DNA of 64,000 bases from an uncultured Roseobacter sp. (GTDB taxonomy: Bacteria > Pseudomonadota > Alphaproteobacteria > Rhodobacterales > Rhodobacteraceae), in assembly GCF_947493125.1 (NCBI RefSeq), contig NZ_CANLQB010000013.1, positions 26,385-90,384 on the forward strand, written 5' to 3'. How positions within the stretch are numbered: position 1 is the first letter of the stretch; every line of letters begins with the position of its first letter. Positions 9,145-17,853 of this stretch are shown in pieces. The notes beneath the pieces were generated by a model that saw nothing but the letters and a program-made list of their open reading frames with translations, did no database searches and had not been told where the DNA came from. A program made the position numbers and the translations under genes.

Positions 9145-9837
9145 TCAGCACCCGGTTCCGCGAAGAACGACACCAACAGTGCGCACGAGCACGCCAAGAT
9201 CCGTGCGCATGGACACCATGTTGTCATAGAGGTCGTCATAGTGCACGCGACCGCTGAATTCGCAGTTATTCCGGTCGGAGATCTGCCACAGGCCGGTCAA
9301 CCCCGGACGCAGGTTATAGTAGGATTGACCAGAGTAATGCGCGCGCTGGGACACCATCATCGGACGCGGCCCGACCAGCGACATATCCCCTGTGAGGACA
9401 TTCCAGAACTGGGGCAGCTCATCCAGCGAGGTCTTGCGCAGGATGCGACCGATCGGGGTGATGCGCGGATCATTCCGCAGCTTCTGATGCTGTTCCCATT
9501 CCTGACGTGCTGCAGGGTTGGCAGCGAGATGCGCTTCCAGCCGTTCGTCCGCATCATGCACCATGGTGCGCAGCTTCCACATGCGGAATGTGCGGCCGTT
9601 CCGCCCGACACGCAGTTGTGAATAGAAGGGATTATGACCGTCGCACGCGATGAGCGCTGCGGCGACGAGAACCAGAACAACGATGAAAGGCAGCGCGATA
9701 AGGGTCGCGACCAGATCAATCAGAGGCTTAACAAACGACCGATAGAACCCTGACGACGCAAAGCGGCGGGGCAAGGGGTCTACGATTTCCTGACTGTGAA
9801 GAAATTCGCTGTCATGCGACGAAAATTGCAAAGTCAT
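9145..9837 (-). CDS. Initiating undecaprenyl-phosphate sugar phosphotransferase (ExoY-like)
   Basis: The 230-residue protein has a single hydrophobic segment (about 35-60) followed by the bacterial sugar transferase domain. It contains the [29 protein letters not shown] and RPGLTGLWQ motifs, including the D-E catalytic pair. Its length matches the short monotopic phosphoglycosyl transferases such as ExoY, lacking the multi-pass N-terminal region of WcaJ or WbaP. It would transfer a hexose-1-phosphate from a nucleotide sugar to undecaprenyl phosphate in the inner membrane, starting each repeat unit. Galactose or glucose phosphate is usual for this family, but the sugar cannot be read from sequence. 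It is divergent from the ATPase gene at 10343 across a 500-base A+T-rich region. Confidence 0.92.
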   Translation of the reverse strand: MTLQFSSHDSEFLHSQEIVDPLPRRFASSGFYRSFVKPLIDLVATLIALPFIVVLVLVAAALIACDGHNPFYSQLRVGRNGRTFRMWKLRTMVHDADERLEAHLAANPAARQEWEQHQKLRNDPRITPIGRILRKTSLDELPQFWNVLTGDMSLVGPRPMMVSQRAHYSGQSYYNLRPGLTGLWQISDRNNCEFSGRVHYDDLYDNMVSMRTDLGVLVRTVGVVLRGTGC

Positions 9838-10342
9838 AATCTACCTACACCAAACTCTGGATCTGAAAATTGATCCTACCTCACCAAGCACACACTCAAC
9901 ACTCGGCCCCGAAAATCATTCTATGCACGGCCTTGGTCTAGTACCTAACAGCAATCTGCGACACGGGCAAAGCTCGTCTCAAAAAAAGGTAAAATTTTTC
10001 AAGAATAATGTCCAAATTTTCGTCACATCACCGGAAATACACGTTCTGATTGCGCGGGCGGCACCAACATCGGCCTCGACAGAGCGCCGGCACACGGAAA
10101 ACCGAATCGCCCCCGCTTTTTGACGTTCACTCAAATTTCATATGTAAAAGCCCATCCTTCCCTTACTGTGGTATTTGCGCGGAAGATTGCCGGGGGCCGT
10201 CCCGGGCGCCTCATTGCAGCCTCATGACTGCCTTGATTTAGCAAAAATTTTCCCATAGCCGCTGTTGGGCGAGCCTTTGGCGACCTACATTTTACGAGTA
10301 CAGTATCAGCGCGAGTGGTCAGCAGCAGGAAGGCACACTTAC
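9838..10342. promoter_or_regulatory. Long A+T-rich divergent control region of the exopolysaccharide core
   Basis: These 505 bases separate the sugar transferase (minus) from the ATPase/chain-length/kinase operon (plus). The segment 9980-10030 has long A and T runs and is clearly richer in A+T than the neighbouring genes, as is 10235-10260. No convincing gene is present. A divergent region this long and skewed is a likely site for regulators controlling both polysaccharide operons, but I cannot assign a specific binding site or promoter box. Confidence 0.45.
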
Positions 10343-11224
10343 ATGGCCAGTGAACTTTACACGGCACATTTCGGCTTCCGGGAACGACCGTTTACGCTTT
10401 CGCCCGACCCGGACTTTCTGTTCTGGTCCAAGGCACACGGTCGCGCATTCTCGGTGTTGAAATACGGGCTGACGACCAGCGCGCCCCTCACCGTGGTCAC
10501 CGGCGAGGTCGGCACGGGCAAGACCACGCTGATCCAGGCTTTGCTGCGCGATATGGACAAGGAGGTCTCCCTTGGCCTGATCTCCAATGCGCAGGGCGAC
10601 CGGGGCGATCTTCTGCGGTGGGTGCTCAATTCGCTGGGCGTGTCGCTGCCGCAGGACACCGATTATGTCTCCCTGTTCCAGCACTTCCAGAATTTCGTGA
10701 TCGACGAATACGCCAGTGGCCGACACGTGGTCCTCGTGATCGACGAAGCGCAGAACCTCGGGTCGGAGATGCTCGAAGAGCTGCGCATGCTGACGAATAT
10801 CAACTCCGGCAAGGACGAGCTGTTGCAGATCATCCTCGTGGGCCAGCCGGAACTGCGCCACATCATCAGCCAGCCGGAGCTGCGCCAGTTTGCCCAGCGG
10901 GTCACGGTCACCTACCATATCGATCCCTTCGATCTGCGCGAAACCCGCGACTACGTCCGGCACCGGCTGCAGCATGTGGGGGGCACCGGCGATGAAATTA
11001 CCTCCGGGGCCGTGCGACATATCTTCGAGGAGACGGGTGGCATCCCGCGCATGATCAACAAGCTGTGTGATCTGGCGCTGGTCTACGCCTCCGCCGCCGA
11101 CCAGCAGAAGGCTGGGCTCGGCGTGGTGCGTGAACTCTACCGGGACGGGCTGATCCTGAAACCCGCCGAACCGCCGCTCTACCTGACCAACCGTATCGAC
11201 GTTCCGCAAAAGGCCGCCGAATGA
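10343..11224 (+). CDS. ExeA/GspA-like AAA ATPase of the exosortase polysaccharide locus
   Basis: The ATG at 10343 is preceded by AGCAGGAAGG, so it is preferred over an in-frame TTG at 10265. The 293-residue protein starts with the family signature YTAHFGFRERPFTLSPDP, has a Walker A loop GEVGTGKTT (residues 54-62) and a Walker B VLVIDEAQNL. The AAA domain ends with an arginine-rich GIPRMINKLCDLAL segment. Unlike ExeA it has no C-terminal periplasmic peptidoglycan-binding region. This short form is the putative secretion ATPase found in PEP-CTERM polysaccharide loci next to the chain-length protein. Here its stop codon overlaps the chain-length gene in ATGA, so the two are translationally coupled. 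It probably powers or regulates polymer assembly or export. Confidence 0.88.
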   Translation: MASELYTAHFGFRERPFTLSPDPDFLFWSKAHGRAFSVLKYGLTTSAPLTVVTGEVGTGKTTLIQALLRDMDKEVSLGLISNAQGDRGDLLRWVLNSLGVSLPQDTDYVSLFQHFQNFVIDEYASGRHVVLVIDEAQNLGSEMLEELRMLTNINSGKDELLQIILVGQPELRHIISQPELRQFAQRVTVTYHIDPFDLRETRDYVRHRLQHVGGTGDEITSGAVRHIFEETGGIPRMINKLCDLALVYASAADQQKAGLGVVRELYRDGLILKPAEPPLYLTNRIDVPQKAAE

Positions 11225-12783
11225 ATATAGATCTTGCATTTTACTGGCGATTGTTTCTCAACCGGCTGCCGATCATGCTGGCGTTCGTGCTGGTGTTTTC
11301 CAGCCTGGGCGTCATCACGGCACTGAAACTGCCCGAAACCTATGCCACATCCGCCAGCCTGCTGGTGGAGGAACCCCAGATCCCGGACCGCATGGTGGCC
11401 TCAACCGTGCAGACGGATGCCAATGAGCAGCTCGACATCATCCAGCAAAAGCTGCTGACACGCGCCAACCTGATCGACATGGCCAATGAGTTCCGGGTGT
11501 TCCGGGACATCGGCGAGATGAACCCCGACACCGTGTTCCGCGAAATGCGCGCCGCCACCTCGATCAAGAAATCGGCAGGGCGCAACCGGGCGACCGTGAT
11601 GACAATTAGTTTCGAGGGCCGGTCCGGGCGGGTCGCGGCGAATGTCGTCAACGAGATGGTCACCCTGGCGCTGGCGGAGAACACCACGCTGCGCATGTCG
11701 CGCGCGGAAAACACGCTCGATTTCTTCCAGCAGGAAGTCCGGCGGCTCGGTGAGCAACTCGACCAGCAAAGTGCGGATATCGCGATCTTCAAATCGCAAA
11801 ATGCCGCGGCACTGCCGGAGGAGCAGCGGTATCGTCTGGATCGGATCAACCTGCTGCAGGAACGTCTTGCACAGCTTGAACGGGACCGCGACGGCATCGA
11901 AACGCAGCGCAGCGAACTCGTGCGGGTCTATGAGAGCACCGGGCAGCTGCGCCGTGCACAGGACAACCGACCTCGCTCATCGGAAGAAGCGCGGCTCGCC
12001 GCTGCCAAGGTCGAACTGGAGCAGGCGCGGCTGATCTACTCGGACACGCATCCGCGCATGACACAGTTGCTCACGCGCGTGGAGCGTCTGGAAAAGGCGG
12101 TACAGGACCAGATCGCTGCAGATAACACGGACGGCTCTGGCAACAGCGACGGCACAGGAACCACCGAAAGCATGCTTTACAGGACGACGCTGGCAGATAT
12201 CGACACGCGCGCCGAAATCATCGCCGACGAGATCACCCGCGTTCAGGGTGAGATCGAAGAGCTCAAGCAGGCGAATGCGCAAAGCGCGGCCAACGGCATC
12301 GAACTGGCCGGGCTGGAGCGCGACTACGTCAACATCCAGAACCGCTACAATGCGGCGCTGAACAACCTCAATGCGGCACAGGTCAGCGAGCGGATCGAAA
12401 GCACCGCCCAGGGGCAGCGGATCACGGTGATCGAGAATGCCAGCGTGCCGCAATTCCCTTCCGGACCGAACCGGCCCCTCATCGCGATGATGGGGGCCAT
12501 GGCCGGGATGGGCCTCGCCGCGGGATATTTCGTTCTGCTTGAGCTGCTCAACCGCGCGATCCGGCGGCCTGCGGAGTTGCAAAGCAAGTTCGACATCATC
12601 CCTATCGCCGTCATCCCCTATATGGAAAGCGCGCGCCAGAAACAGATACGCCGGATCACCCGGGTGACGGTCACGCTTGGTGTCCTTGTGATCGTTCCGC
12701 TGGCGCTATGGTACATCGACACCAATTACATCCCGCTTGAGCTGGTCGTGCAGAAAGGTCTTTCGAGGCTTGGGATCGGATAG
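11221..12783 (+). CDS. Polysaccharide chain-length determinant, Wzz family (exosortase-locus type)
   Basis: The 520-residue protein begins with a membrane segment (about 17-36), followed by a Wzz-type domain (LPETYATSASLLVEEPQIPD). A long periplasmic coiled-coil region is rich in Q, E, R and L from about residue 155 to 390. A second membrane segment follows a P-S-G-P-N-R-P motif near 420, and a third hydrophobic segment lies close to the C-terminus. The proline-rich motif before the second membrane helix is typical of polysaccharide co-polymerases. No kinase domain is fused; the partner kinase is the gene at 12834. The gene overlaps the ATPase by four bases. It should control polymer length and link the inner-membrane machinery to the export protein encoded at 33392. 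Confidence 0.9.
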   Translation: MNIDLAFYWRLFLNRLPIMLAFVLVFSSLGVITALKLPETYATSASLLVEEPQIPDRMVASTVQTDANEQLDIIQQKLLTRANLIDMANEFRVFRDIGEMNPDTVFREMRAATSIKKSAGRNRATVMTISFEGRSGRVAANVVNEMVTLALAENTTLRMSRAENTLDFFQQEVRRLGEQLDQQSADIAIFKSQNAAALPEEQRYRLDRINLLQERLAQLERDRDGIETQRSELVRVYESTGQLRRAQDNRPRSSEEARLAAAKVELEQARLIYSDTHPRMTQLLTRVERLEKAVQDQIAADNTDGSGNSDGTGTTESMLYRTTLADIDTRAEIIADEITRVQGEIEELKQANAQSAANGIELAGLERDYVNIQNRYNAALNNLNAAQVSERIESTAQGQRITVIENASVPQFPSGPNRPLIAMMGAMAGMGLAAGYFVLLELLNRAIRRPAELQSKFDIIPIAVIPYMESARQKQIRRITRVTVTLGVLVIVPLALWYIDTNYIPLELVVQKGLSRLGIG

Positions 12784-12833
12784 ATCCAATGTGCAGGACC
12801 AGATCTTGCGGATACTTTAAAGAGTGAACGGAT

Positions 12834-13643
12834 ATGGAAAAACTTCAGGCCGCCCTGGAAAAGGCGCGACACAAACGCAGCACCGGCACGCCGCCTGATG
12901 CGGCACGCCCAGCCGCACAGCCGCAGGCCCCAACACCGCCCGATGACCTGCATGCGATGTGGCAGGCCGTCACCCCTTTCGAGGAGGTTCCGGAGGGTCT
13001 GCTGCGCGCGCGCCGCGTCGTCACCCGACAGGCGAGCCCCTCGGCCACGCCATTCGATATTCTGCGCACCAAGCTGCTGGTTCAGATGCGCCAGAACAAC
13101 TGGCGCCGGCTGGCGATCACATCGCCCATGCCCGCCGCGGGCAAGAGCACCGTGGCCTGCAACCTCGCGCTGGGGCTGGGCCGGCAGCGCGACATGCGGT
13201 CGATCCTGATGGATCTCGACCTGCGCACCCCCTCGATCAGCGATTTCTTCGAAACCGTGCCCCCCCACGAGATCCGCGAACTGCTGACCGGCGAGGTGTC
13301 GCTACAGGAGCAGGCGCTGCGGTTCGGAGACAACCTGATCTGCTCGATGGCGGCTGTCCCGGAGAGTGATCCCACCCGGATCCTGCTTGCAGAGGACACC
13401 ACGGACGTGCTCCAGGACATCGAGGAGCGCTATCAGCCCGACCTGATGATCTTCGATCTGCCGTCCGTTCTGGTCAGCGACGACACCCGGGCCTTCCTGA
13501 AAAACGTCGACTGCGCGCTGATCGTGGCGCGCACCAACTCGACGCGCTATTCCCAACTCGACATCTGCGAACGCGAGGTGGCCGAACAGACCAACGTGCT
13601 CGGCACCGTGCTCAACGCCTTTCCATACGGCGACAAGGCATAG
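12834..13643 (+). CDS. BY-kinase-like ATPase (CpsD/CapB type) lacking a C-terminal tyrosine cluster
   Basis: The 269-residue protein has a proline/alanine-rich N-terminal segment (about 15-50), then a P-loop kinase domain with Walker A SPMPAAGKST, Walker A' ILMDLDLRTPS and Walker B LMIFDLPSVL. This is the layout of bacterial tyrosine autokinases that cycle phosphorylation with a Wzz partner. The C-terminus ends AFPYGDKA with a single tyrosine, whereas classical members carry a run of several tyrosines. It may therefore autophosphorylate weakly, use other tyrosines, or act as a regulatory ATPase. It follows the chain-length gene by 50 bases in the same operon. Exosortase-associated members of this family are known, so the role in polymer length control is well supported by context. 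Confidence 0.85.
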   Translation: MEKLQAALEKARHKRSTGTPPDAARPAAQPQAPTPPDDLHAMWQAVTPFEEVPEGLLRARRVVTRQASPSATPFDILRTKLLVQMRQNNWRRLAITSPMPAAGKSTVACNLALGLGRQRDMRSILMDLDLRTPSISDFFETVPPHEIRELLTGEVSLQEQALRFGDNLICSMAAVPESDPTRILLAEDTTDVLQDIEERYQPDLMIFDLPSVLVSDDTRAFLKNVDCALIVARTNSTRYSQLDICEREVAEQTNVLGTVLNAFPYGDKA

Positions 13644-13667
13644 CCCGCGCGGACGCTGGCCCCCAGC

Positions 13668-14687
13668 CTATCGCCCCAGCATCACGCGGCTGACCGGGGG
13701 GATGCGCTGCACCACGAGATGCAACAGGATGGGCATGGCCAGGCCCGCGGCCAGCCCCAAAAGCCATCGCAGCCAGATGTCTTCGAGACCGGCGACATCC
13801 CATATGCGCCGCGAAAAGGACGTGGCGAACACGTGGTAGAGATAGATCGTCAGCGCATAGGGCCGGATCTTCTCCAGAAGATGCAACCTGGGCAGGCAGA
13901 GCAGCGCAAAAACAGATGTGCCGACCCCCATGGCAAGGCTTTGCAGATCGCGTTTGGACGCCGTGAAATCACCCGTTTCAAAGTAGGTCCAGATATTCAG
14001 GGCGGAGCTCGACAGCATCACAAGGACCGCCCCGAAAGCGATCGCCGTGGCGTGATCCCGAAGCACGGTCCGGTAGCGGAAACAGATCACGCCAAGCATG
14101 AAATACGGAAAGAGATATGTCGCCCCGTTCCAGGACATGATCCCCATCCCGGGAAAGATCCGCTGGATATAGACGACACAGGCAACGATAAAGACCAGCG
14201 GGGCGAACCGCCCGGACACCATCGCATCGAACAGACCATAGATCAGGAAGATCAGACAGATCGACTGCAGAAACCAGAAATGCGCGTAAGAGGAGATGAG
14301 GACTCGCCACGCCTCCGAAACAGGCCGCGCAAAATCGGTCCCCATGACGTTGGACACCAGCAGAAAGAGGATGGAGGCGACGGCTCCCGGCACATAGATC
14401 CGCAGGAATTTGCCTTTGACGAACTTCGGGTACTGGCTCAGAGACAAGGGCCGGATGGCATAGATATAGCCCGCCAGAAACGCAAAGACCGGCATGCGCA
14501 CGTCCACGAGGAATTCCGAACTGAGCCGGAGGATATGTGGCGCCTCGATCTGCAGCCCCGCATTCGCGGTGGGCCCGACCACATGGTAACTCACCAGCAT
14601 CAGCACGGCGATGGCGCGGATGGTCTCCAGGGGATTGTGCTCCGCAAGCGCCTGTGGCTTTGCGGTGAAGAAAGCGGACCGGTTCAT
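13668..14687 (-). CDS. Acyltransferase-3 family membrane protein (sugar O-acyltransferase)
   Basis: The ATG at 14687 is chosen because the catalytic-histidine segment IRAIAVLMLVSYHVVG begins about 20 residues later; an upstream extension to 14801 has no conserved features. The 339-residue protein has about ten membrane helices. The family moves acetyl, succinyl or other acyl groups across the inner membrane onto polysaccharides or lipid-linked sugars. It converges on the kinase operon and is the last gene of the minus-strand group with the WecG-like transferase, the TIM-barrel protein and the Gfo/Idh/MocA dehydrogenase. That context suggests it decorates the same repeat unit. The acyl group cannot be told from sequence. 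Confidence 0.85.
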   Translation of the reverse strand: MNRSAFFTAKPQALAEHNPLETIRAIAVLMLVSYHVVGPTANAGLQIEAPHILRLSSEFLVDVRMPVFAFLAGYIYAIRPLSLSQYPKFVKGKFLRIYVPGAVASILFLLVSNVMGTDFARPVSEAWRVLISSYAHFWFLQSICLIFLIYGLFDAMVSGRFAPLVFIVACVVYIQRIFPGMGIMSWNGATYLFPYFMLGVICFRYRTVLRDHATAIAFGAVLVMLSSSALNIWTYFETGDFTASKRDLQSLAMGVGTSVFALLCLPRLHLLEKIRPYALTIYLYHVFATSFSRRIWDVAGLEDIWLRWLLGLAAGLAMPILLHLVVQRIPPVSRVMLGR

Positions 14688-14805
14688 CGAAAACGCCCAT
14701 TCCCTTCTTCGACCGCGGACAGACAACAGCCGCCGGCCACATGCTGGATGGGATATTTGCCCAAAACGCGCGCTCCGACAAGCATCGCGTTCCAAGGCCA
14801 CCGCA

Positions 14806-15600
14806 TTACGCGAAAGGATCTTTGTAGATCCCCAGCTTCTGTTTCAGCACCGCCCAAAGAAACGGCGGCTCGTGGATCACATAGCGGTGGAAGCGCGCGC
14901 GCGGCTCCTTTGCCAGACGGTAGAGCCACTCGAATCCCCATTCGGTGATCCAGGTGGGCGGGCGGTCGAAATCACCGCTCTCGTAGTCAATCGTACCGCC
15001 CAGCGGCAGCCACAGCTTCACGCCGGGCATCCGGTCGCGGTATTTCATGATGAACTTTTCCTGCCGCGCCCCCTGCAGACCCACAAGACAGACAGTGGCA
15101 CCGCTGTCATTGACGGCGGCGATCATGCGCTCGATCTCGGCCGGATCGCTGTCAAACTGGAAGGACGGGCTATCGGTGCCGACGATGAAGTCGCGCCCCA
15201 CCTTGGCATTGATGTTGGCAGCCGCCTTCTCCGCAACCCCGGGCTTGCCGCCGCACAGAAACACCGTCACGGACGGATCATCGGCATAGCGGGTGTAGAA
15301 TTTCGGGAAGTAATCCGATCCCGACACCCGCTCCCGTACGGGCGTGCCCAGCCATTTGGTGGCGAAATACATGATCTGGCTGTCGCAGGTGATCACGTCG
15401 AACCGGTCCAGCAGATCGTAGAACTCCCGGTCCTGCTGCAGCTTCATGATCATATCCACATGCAGCGTGAGCATCACACCCTCGCGGAAATGCTCGACCA
15501 GATCGTCCATGGCGATGTCATGCACATAGGCATTGAGCATCGGCACGCGTTTCATCTCGCCCAGACCCGGCAGCATATCCATCTTGCTCCCATCCGCCAT
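14806..15600 (-). CDS. WecG/TagA/CpsF-family glycosyltransferase (GT26)
   Basis: The 264-residue protein has the GT26 features: an early V-x-x-x-N-M/H-D-I-like stretch at VDMIMKLQQDREFYDLL, an acidic CDSQIMYF region, a VFLCGGKPGVAEKAA nucleotide-sugar-binding segment, and VGLQGARQEKFI. The C-terminal W-x-x-E-W-x-x-R-L pattern (TEWGFEWLYRLAKEPRARFHRY) is also typical. Members transfer N-acetylmannosaminuronic acid, N-acetylmannosamine or glucose to lipid-linked acceptors in the cytoplasm. The gene overlaps the upstream TIM-barrel gene in TGATG, so the two are co-translated; a GTG one codon earlier is an alternative start. The donor sugar is not known, but the adjacent dehydrogenase and TIM-barrel protein could make it. 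Confidence 0.9.
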   Translation of the reverse strand: MADGSKMDMLPGLGEMKRVPMLNAYVHDIAMDDLVEHFREGVMLTLHVDMIMKLQQDREFYDLLDRFDVITCDSQIMYFATKWLGTPVRERVSGSDYFPKFYTRYADDPSVTVFLCGGKPGVAEKAAANINAKVGRDFIVGTDSPSFQFDSDPAEIERMIAAVNDSGATVCLVGLQGARQEKFIMKYRDRMPGVKLWLPLGGTIDYESGDFDRPPTWITEWGFEWLYRLAKEPRARFHRYVIHEPPFLWAVLKQKLGIYKDPFA

Positions 15601-16487
15601 CACGCGGGGTCCCCTGTCTGCACGCCCCCGCCCATGTATTTGTCCACCAGCGCCTTGGTGCCGCGGATGTTACCCGCCGAGGAGGCACCAAAGACAATGC
15701 TTTCCACGCCGGGCAGCTCGGAAATCCAGTGAATCGCCTCATCCGCCGGGATAGCACCACTGGCATAGACCGACATGGCCACCGCCCGCACACGGCCGGA
15801 TTGCAGCGCATCGAGATAGGCATCATATCCGCCCGACATGCGGAAGCCGATCTTGTTGATGTTGGAACAGATGATCGGGCGCTCGATGCCTTCCTTTTCC
15901 AGCGCGTCCAGAAGCATCGGCATATTCATGGTGATATAGGCCGGCTCCGCCCCGTGTTTTTCGCGGATATGATCGTCGAAGATCTTGAACGCGCGGGTGA
16001 ACCCCATGCCCAGCAGAAGATCGGTAAAGACGTTCTGGATGAAGACCACGGGCGCCTTCGTGCCCTGGAACATCTTCATCTCCATGTCGATGAGCACCCG
16101 GGCGATACCGTCCACCTCCTTGGTGGCGAGCGCCTTCGTGCCCGTCAGCGCCGTGGCCAACAGCCCGTCCGACGGCATGAACTCCCGCAGCGCGCCCACC
16201 ATGCCGTGCTCGGTCACCGCATTGGCGTATTTATGGGCATAAGGCATGCAGGGATAGAACTGAAAGCCATCATAGCGCGCAGGATCGGCCTTCACCCGTT
16301 TCGCAATCTCGGCGATGCGGTCGTGCGTGGTGCACATGAAGGTCCGGATCCCCGCATCATAGGCCACATCGAGCACATCCATGATCGCATCGGTACGCTG
16401 AAAGCGCATGGCCTGGGCCCGGGCCTTTTCCTCGGACATGTGGTTGATGCCAAAGAACTGATTGTCGCCGAAAAGCAGCTTGTCCAT
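15600..16487 (-). CDS. TIM-barrel / aldo-keto reductase-like protein of unknown function
   Basis: The ATG at 16487 is chosen because the upstream GGGAGG sits eight bases before it; an earlier GTG at 16496 would overlap that ribosome site. The 295-residue protein starts MDKLLFGDNQFFGINHMS and contains DVAYDAGIRTFMCTTHD and, near the end, SELPGVESIVFGASSAGNIR. The last segment resembles the cofactor-binding end of aldo-keto reductases (V-D-x-V-V-x-G-x-S-x-x-x-x-x-R). The usual AKR catalytic tetrad is not evident to me. The gene is wedged with short overlaps between a Gfo/Idh/MocA dehydrogenase and a WecG-like transferase, so it probably helps make or modify the sugar that transferase uses. Function is not recognised. 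Confidence 0.6.
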   Translation of the reverse strand: MDKLLFGDNQFFGINHMSEEKARAQAMRFQRTDAIMDVLDVAYDAGIRTFMCTTHDRIAEIAKRVKADPARYDGFQFYPCMPYAHKYANAVTEHGMVGALREFMPSDGLLATALTGTKALATKEVDGIARVLIDMEMKMFQGTKAPVVFIQNVFTDLLLGMGFTRAFKIFDDHIREKHGAEPAYITMNMPMLLDALEKEGIERPIICSNINKIGFRMSGGYDAYLDALQSGRVRAVAMSVYASGAIPADEAIHWISELPGVESIVFGASSAGNIRGTKALVDKYMGGGVQTGDPA

Positions 16488-16492
16488 CCCGC

Positions 16493-17584
16493 TCACCTCC
16501 CGAACCAGCCGCGTTTCTTCGCCGGCTGCGGGGCTGCGGCACGGGCCTCGCCCACGGGCTGACCGGTCTCGGCGTTTTCGATGATCATCGCCATGGTCCT
16601 GTCGGTCTCGGTGGCGGAGGCGAAATCATTCTCCGCTGCACCCGCCTTGCCGTCGCGCACCGCACCCACAAAGTCGTCAAGCTGGGCGGAATATTCTTCG
16701 CCACGCAGATAGAACCAGCGGTCCTCGGTCAGCTCGGTGGTGTATTTCACCGTCCAGCCGTCCTCATACCCCGCAAGCCCCGGCACCGGCTTGCGCAGAT
16801 AGGCCTGGCATTCCTGGCGGTCGGCATACAGGCGGCCATTGGTGCCGATGAGGCTGATCTTGGTGGACATCTTGCGGTGGCTCTCGTCCGACCAGTTCAC
16901 CGAGAGCTGCGCCGTGGGTCCGTCGTTCCAGCGCAGGGTGGAAAACACCTCATCATCGGTGCCTTCGGAAAAGACCTGCCCCAGATGCGAGCCGATCACC
17001 TGATCGGGCGCGCCGAAGAACCAGTTCAGCAGGTTGAGCGGATGTGCTGCGTAATCGTAAAGACAGCCGCCGCCTTCGGCCTTGTCGGTGCGCCAGGTGG
17101 CGCGCTTGGGCCGCAGCACAACCGGCCCGTAGGCCTCGGCCAGCACATGGGTGATGCGCCCGATGGCCCCGGCTTCGATCAGCCGCTTCATCTCGGCGAA
17201 GGCTCCGACATACCGGTAGTGATAGCCCACCTGCGCCACCCGCCCCTTGTCGGCAGCCAGCGCCGTCAGCCGCTGACTGTCCTGCCAGTCGAGACAAAAG
17301 GGTTTTTCGCAGAAGACGTGGCACCCCTTGTCCAGCGCCGCCGTCACCATCGGCGCATGCAGCCGCGACGGTGTGGCGATCACCACCGCATCCAGCGGCT
17401 CGTTTGCCAGCATCTGATCGTAATCACGATGGACCCGGGTTGCGATATTGCGGCCCAGCACGTCGGCCATGAAGGCGGAGCCGTCGCAGGCCACTGCATC
17501 CACGTCAGGATGGGCGTTGATCATGGAAAAATGGCTCAGCCCCATCTTTCCCAGCCCCACGACCGCTACTTTTACTTTCTGCAC
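16493..17584 (-). CDS. Gfo/Idh/MocA-family NAD(P)-dependent sugar oxidoreductase
   Basis: The 363-residue protein has the N-terminal Rossmann fingerprint VAVVGLGKMGLSH, the conserved CEKPFCLD segment (E-K-P motif) and a C-terminal beta-sheet domain with GCLYDYAAHPLNLL. This family oxidises or reduces sugars or nucleotide sugars, for example UDP-N-acetylhexosamine or its uronic acid in surface polysaccharide loci. It is first in a minus-strand operon: its stop overlaps the ribosome site of the TIM-barrel gene. The group is completed by the WecG-like transferase and an acyltransferase. The substrate is not visible from sequence, but a 3-keto or 2-acetamido sugar intermediate is plausible. It is divergent from the manC-like gene, with 270 bases between. 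Confidence 0.9.
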   Translation of the reverse strand: MQKVKVAVVGLGKMGLSHFSMINAHPDVDAVACDGSAFMADVLGRNIATRVHRDYDQMLANEPLDAVVIATPSRLHAPMVTAALDKGCHVFCEKPFCLDWQDSQRLTALAADKGRVAQVGYHYRYVGAFAEMKRLIEAGAIGRITHVLAEAYGPVVLRPKRATWRTDKAEGGGCLYDYAAHPLNLLNWFFGAPDQVIGSHLGQVFSEGTDDEVFSTLRWNDGPTAQLSVNWSDESHRKMSTKISLIGTNGRLYADRQECQAYLRKPVPGLAGYEDGWTVKYTTELTEDRWFYLRGEEYSAQLDDFVGAVRDGKAGAAENDFASATETDRTMAMIIENAETGQPVGEARAAAPQPAKKRGWFGR

Positions 17585-17853
17585 GAGCCTGCCTTACCTG
17601 AAAACCAACAAAAAAAGGCGTTGCCTGACCTGTCAAACACGCCCGGATATATCTGTCATTGCGCTTTCAGTGCAACCGCAATGGGGCAGCATTGAGGCCC
17701 GCGCGCGCGGATTTCCTGTCGTTGGTCAAAATAATGACAGTATAACCCTGTCTATATGGTGTTCGGAAAATGCCTGTTGCTTGAGGTTCCGCCGTTGCAG
17801 CGCGCGGAAAATCCTGAACAAGGTCTGTCAAACAGCAAAGGAAGCGACCCTGT

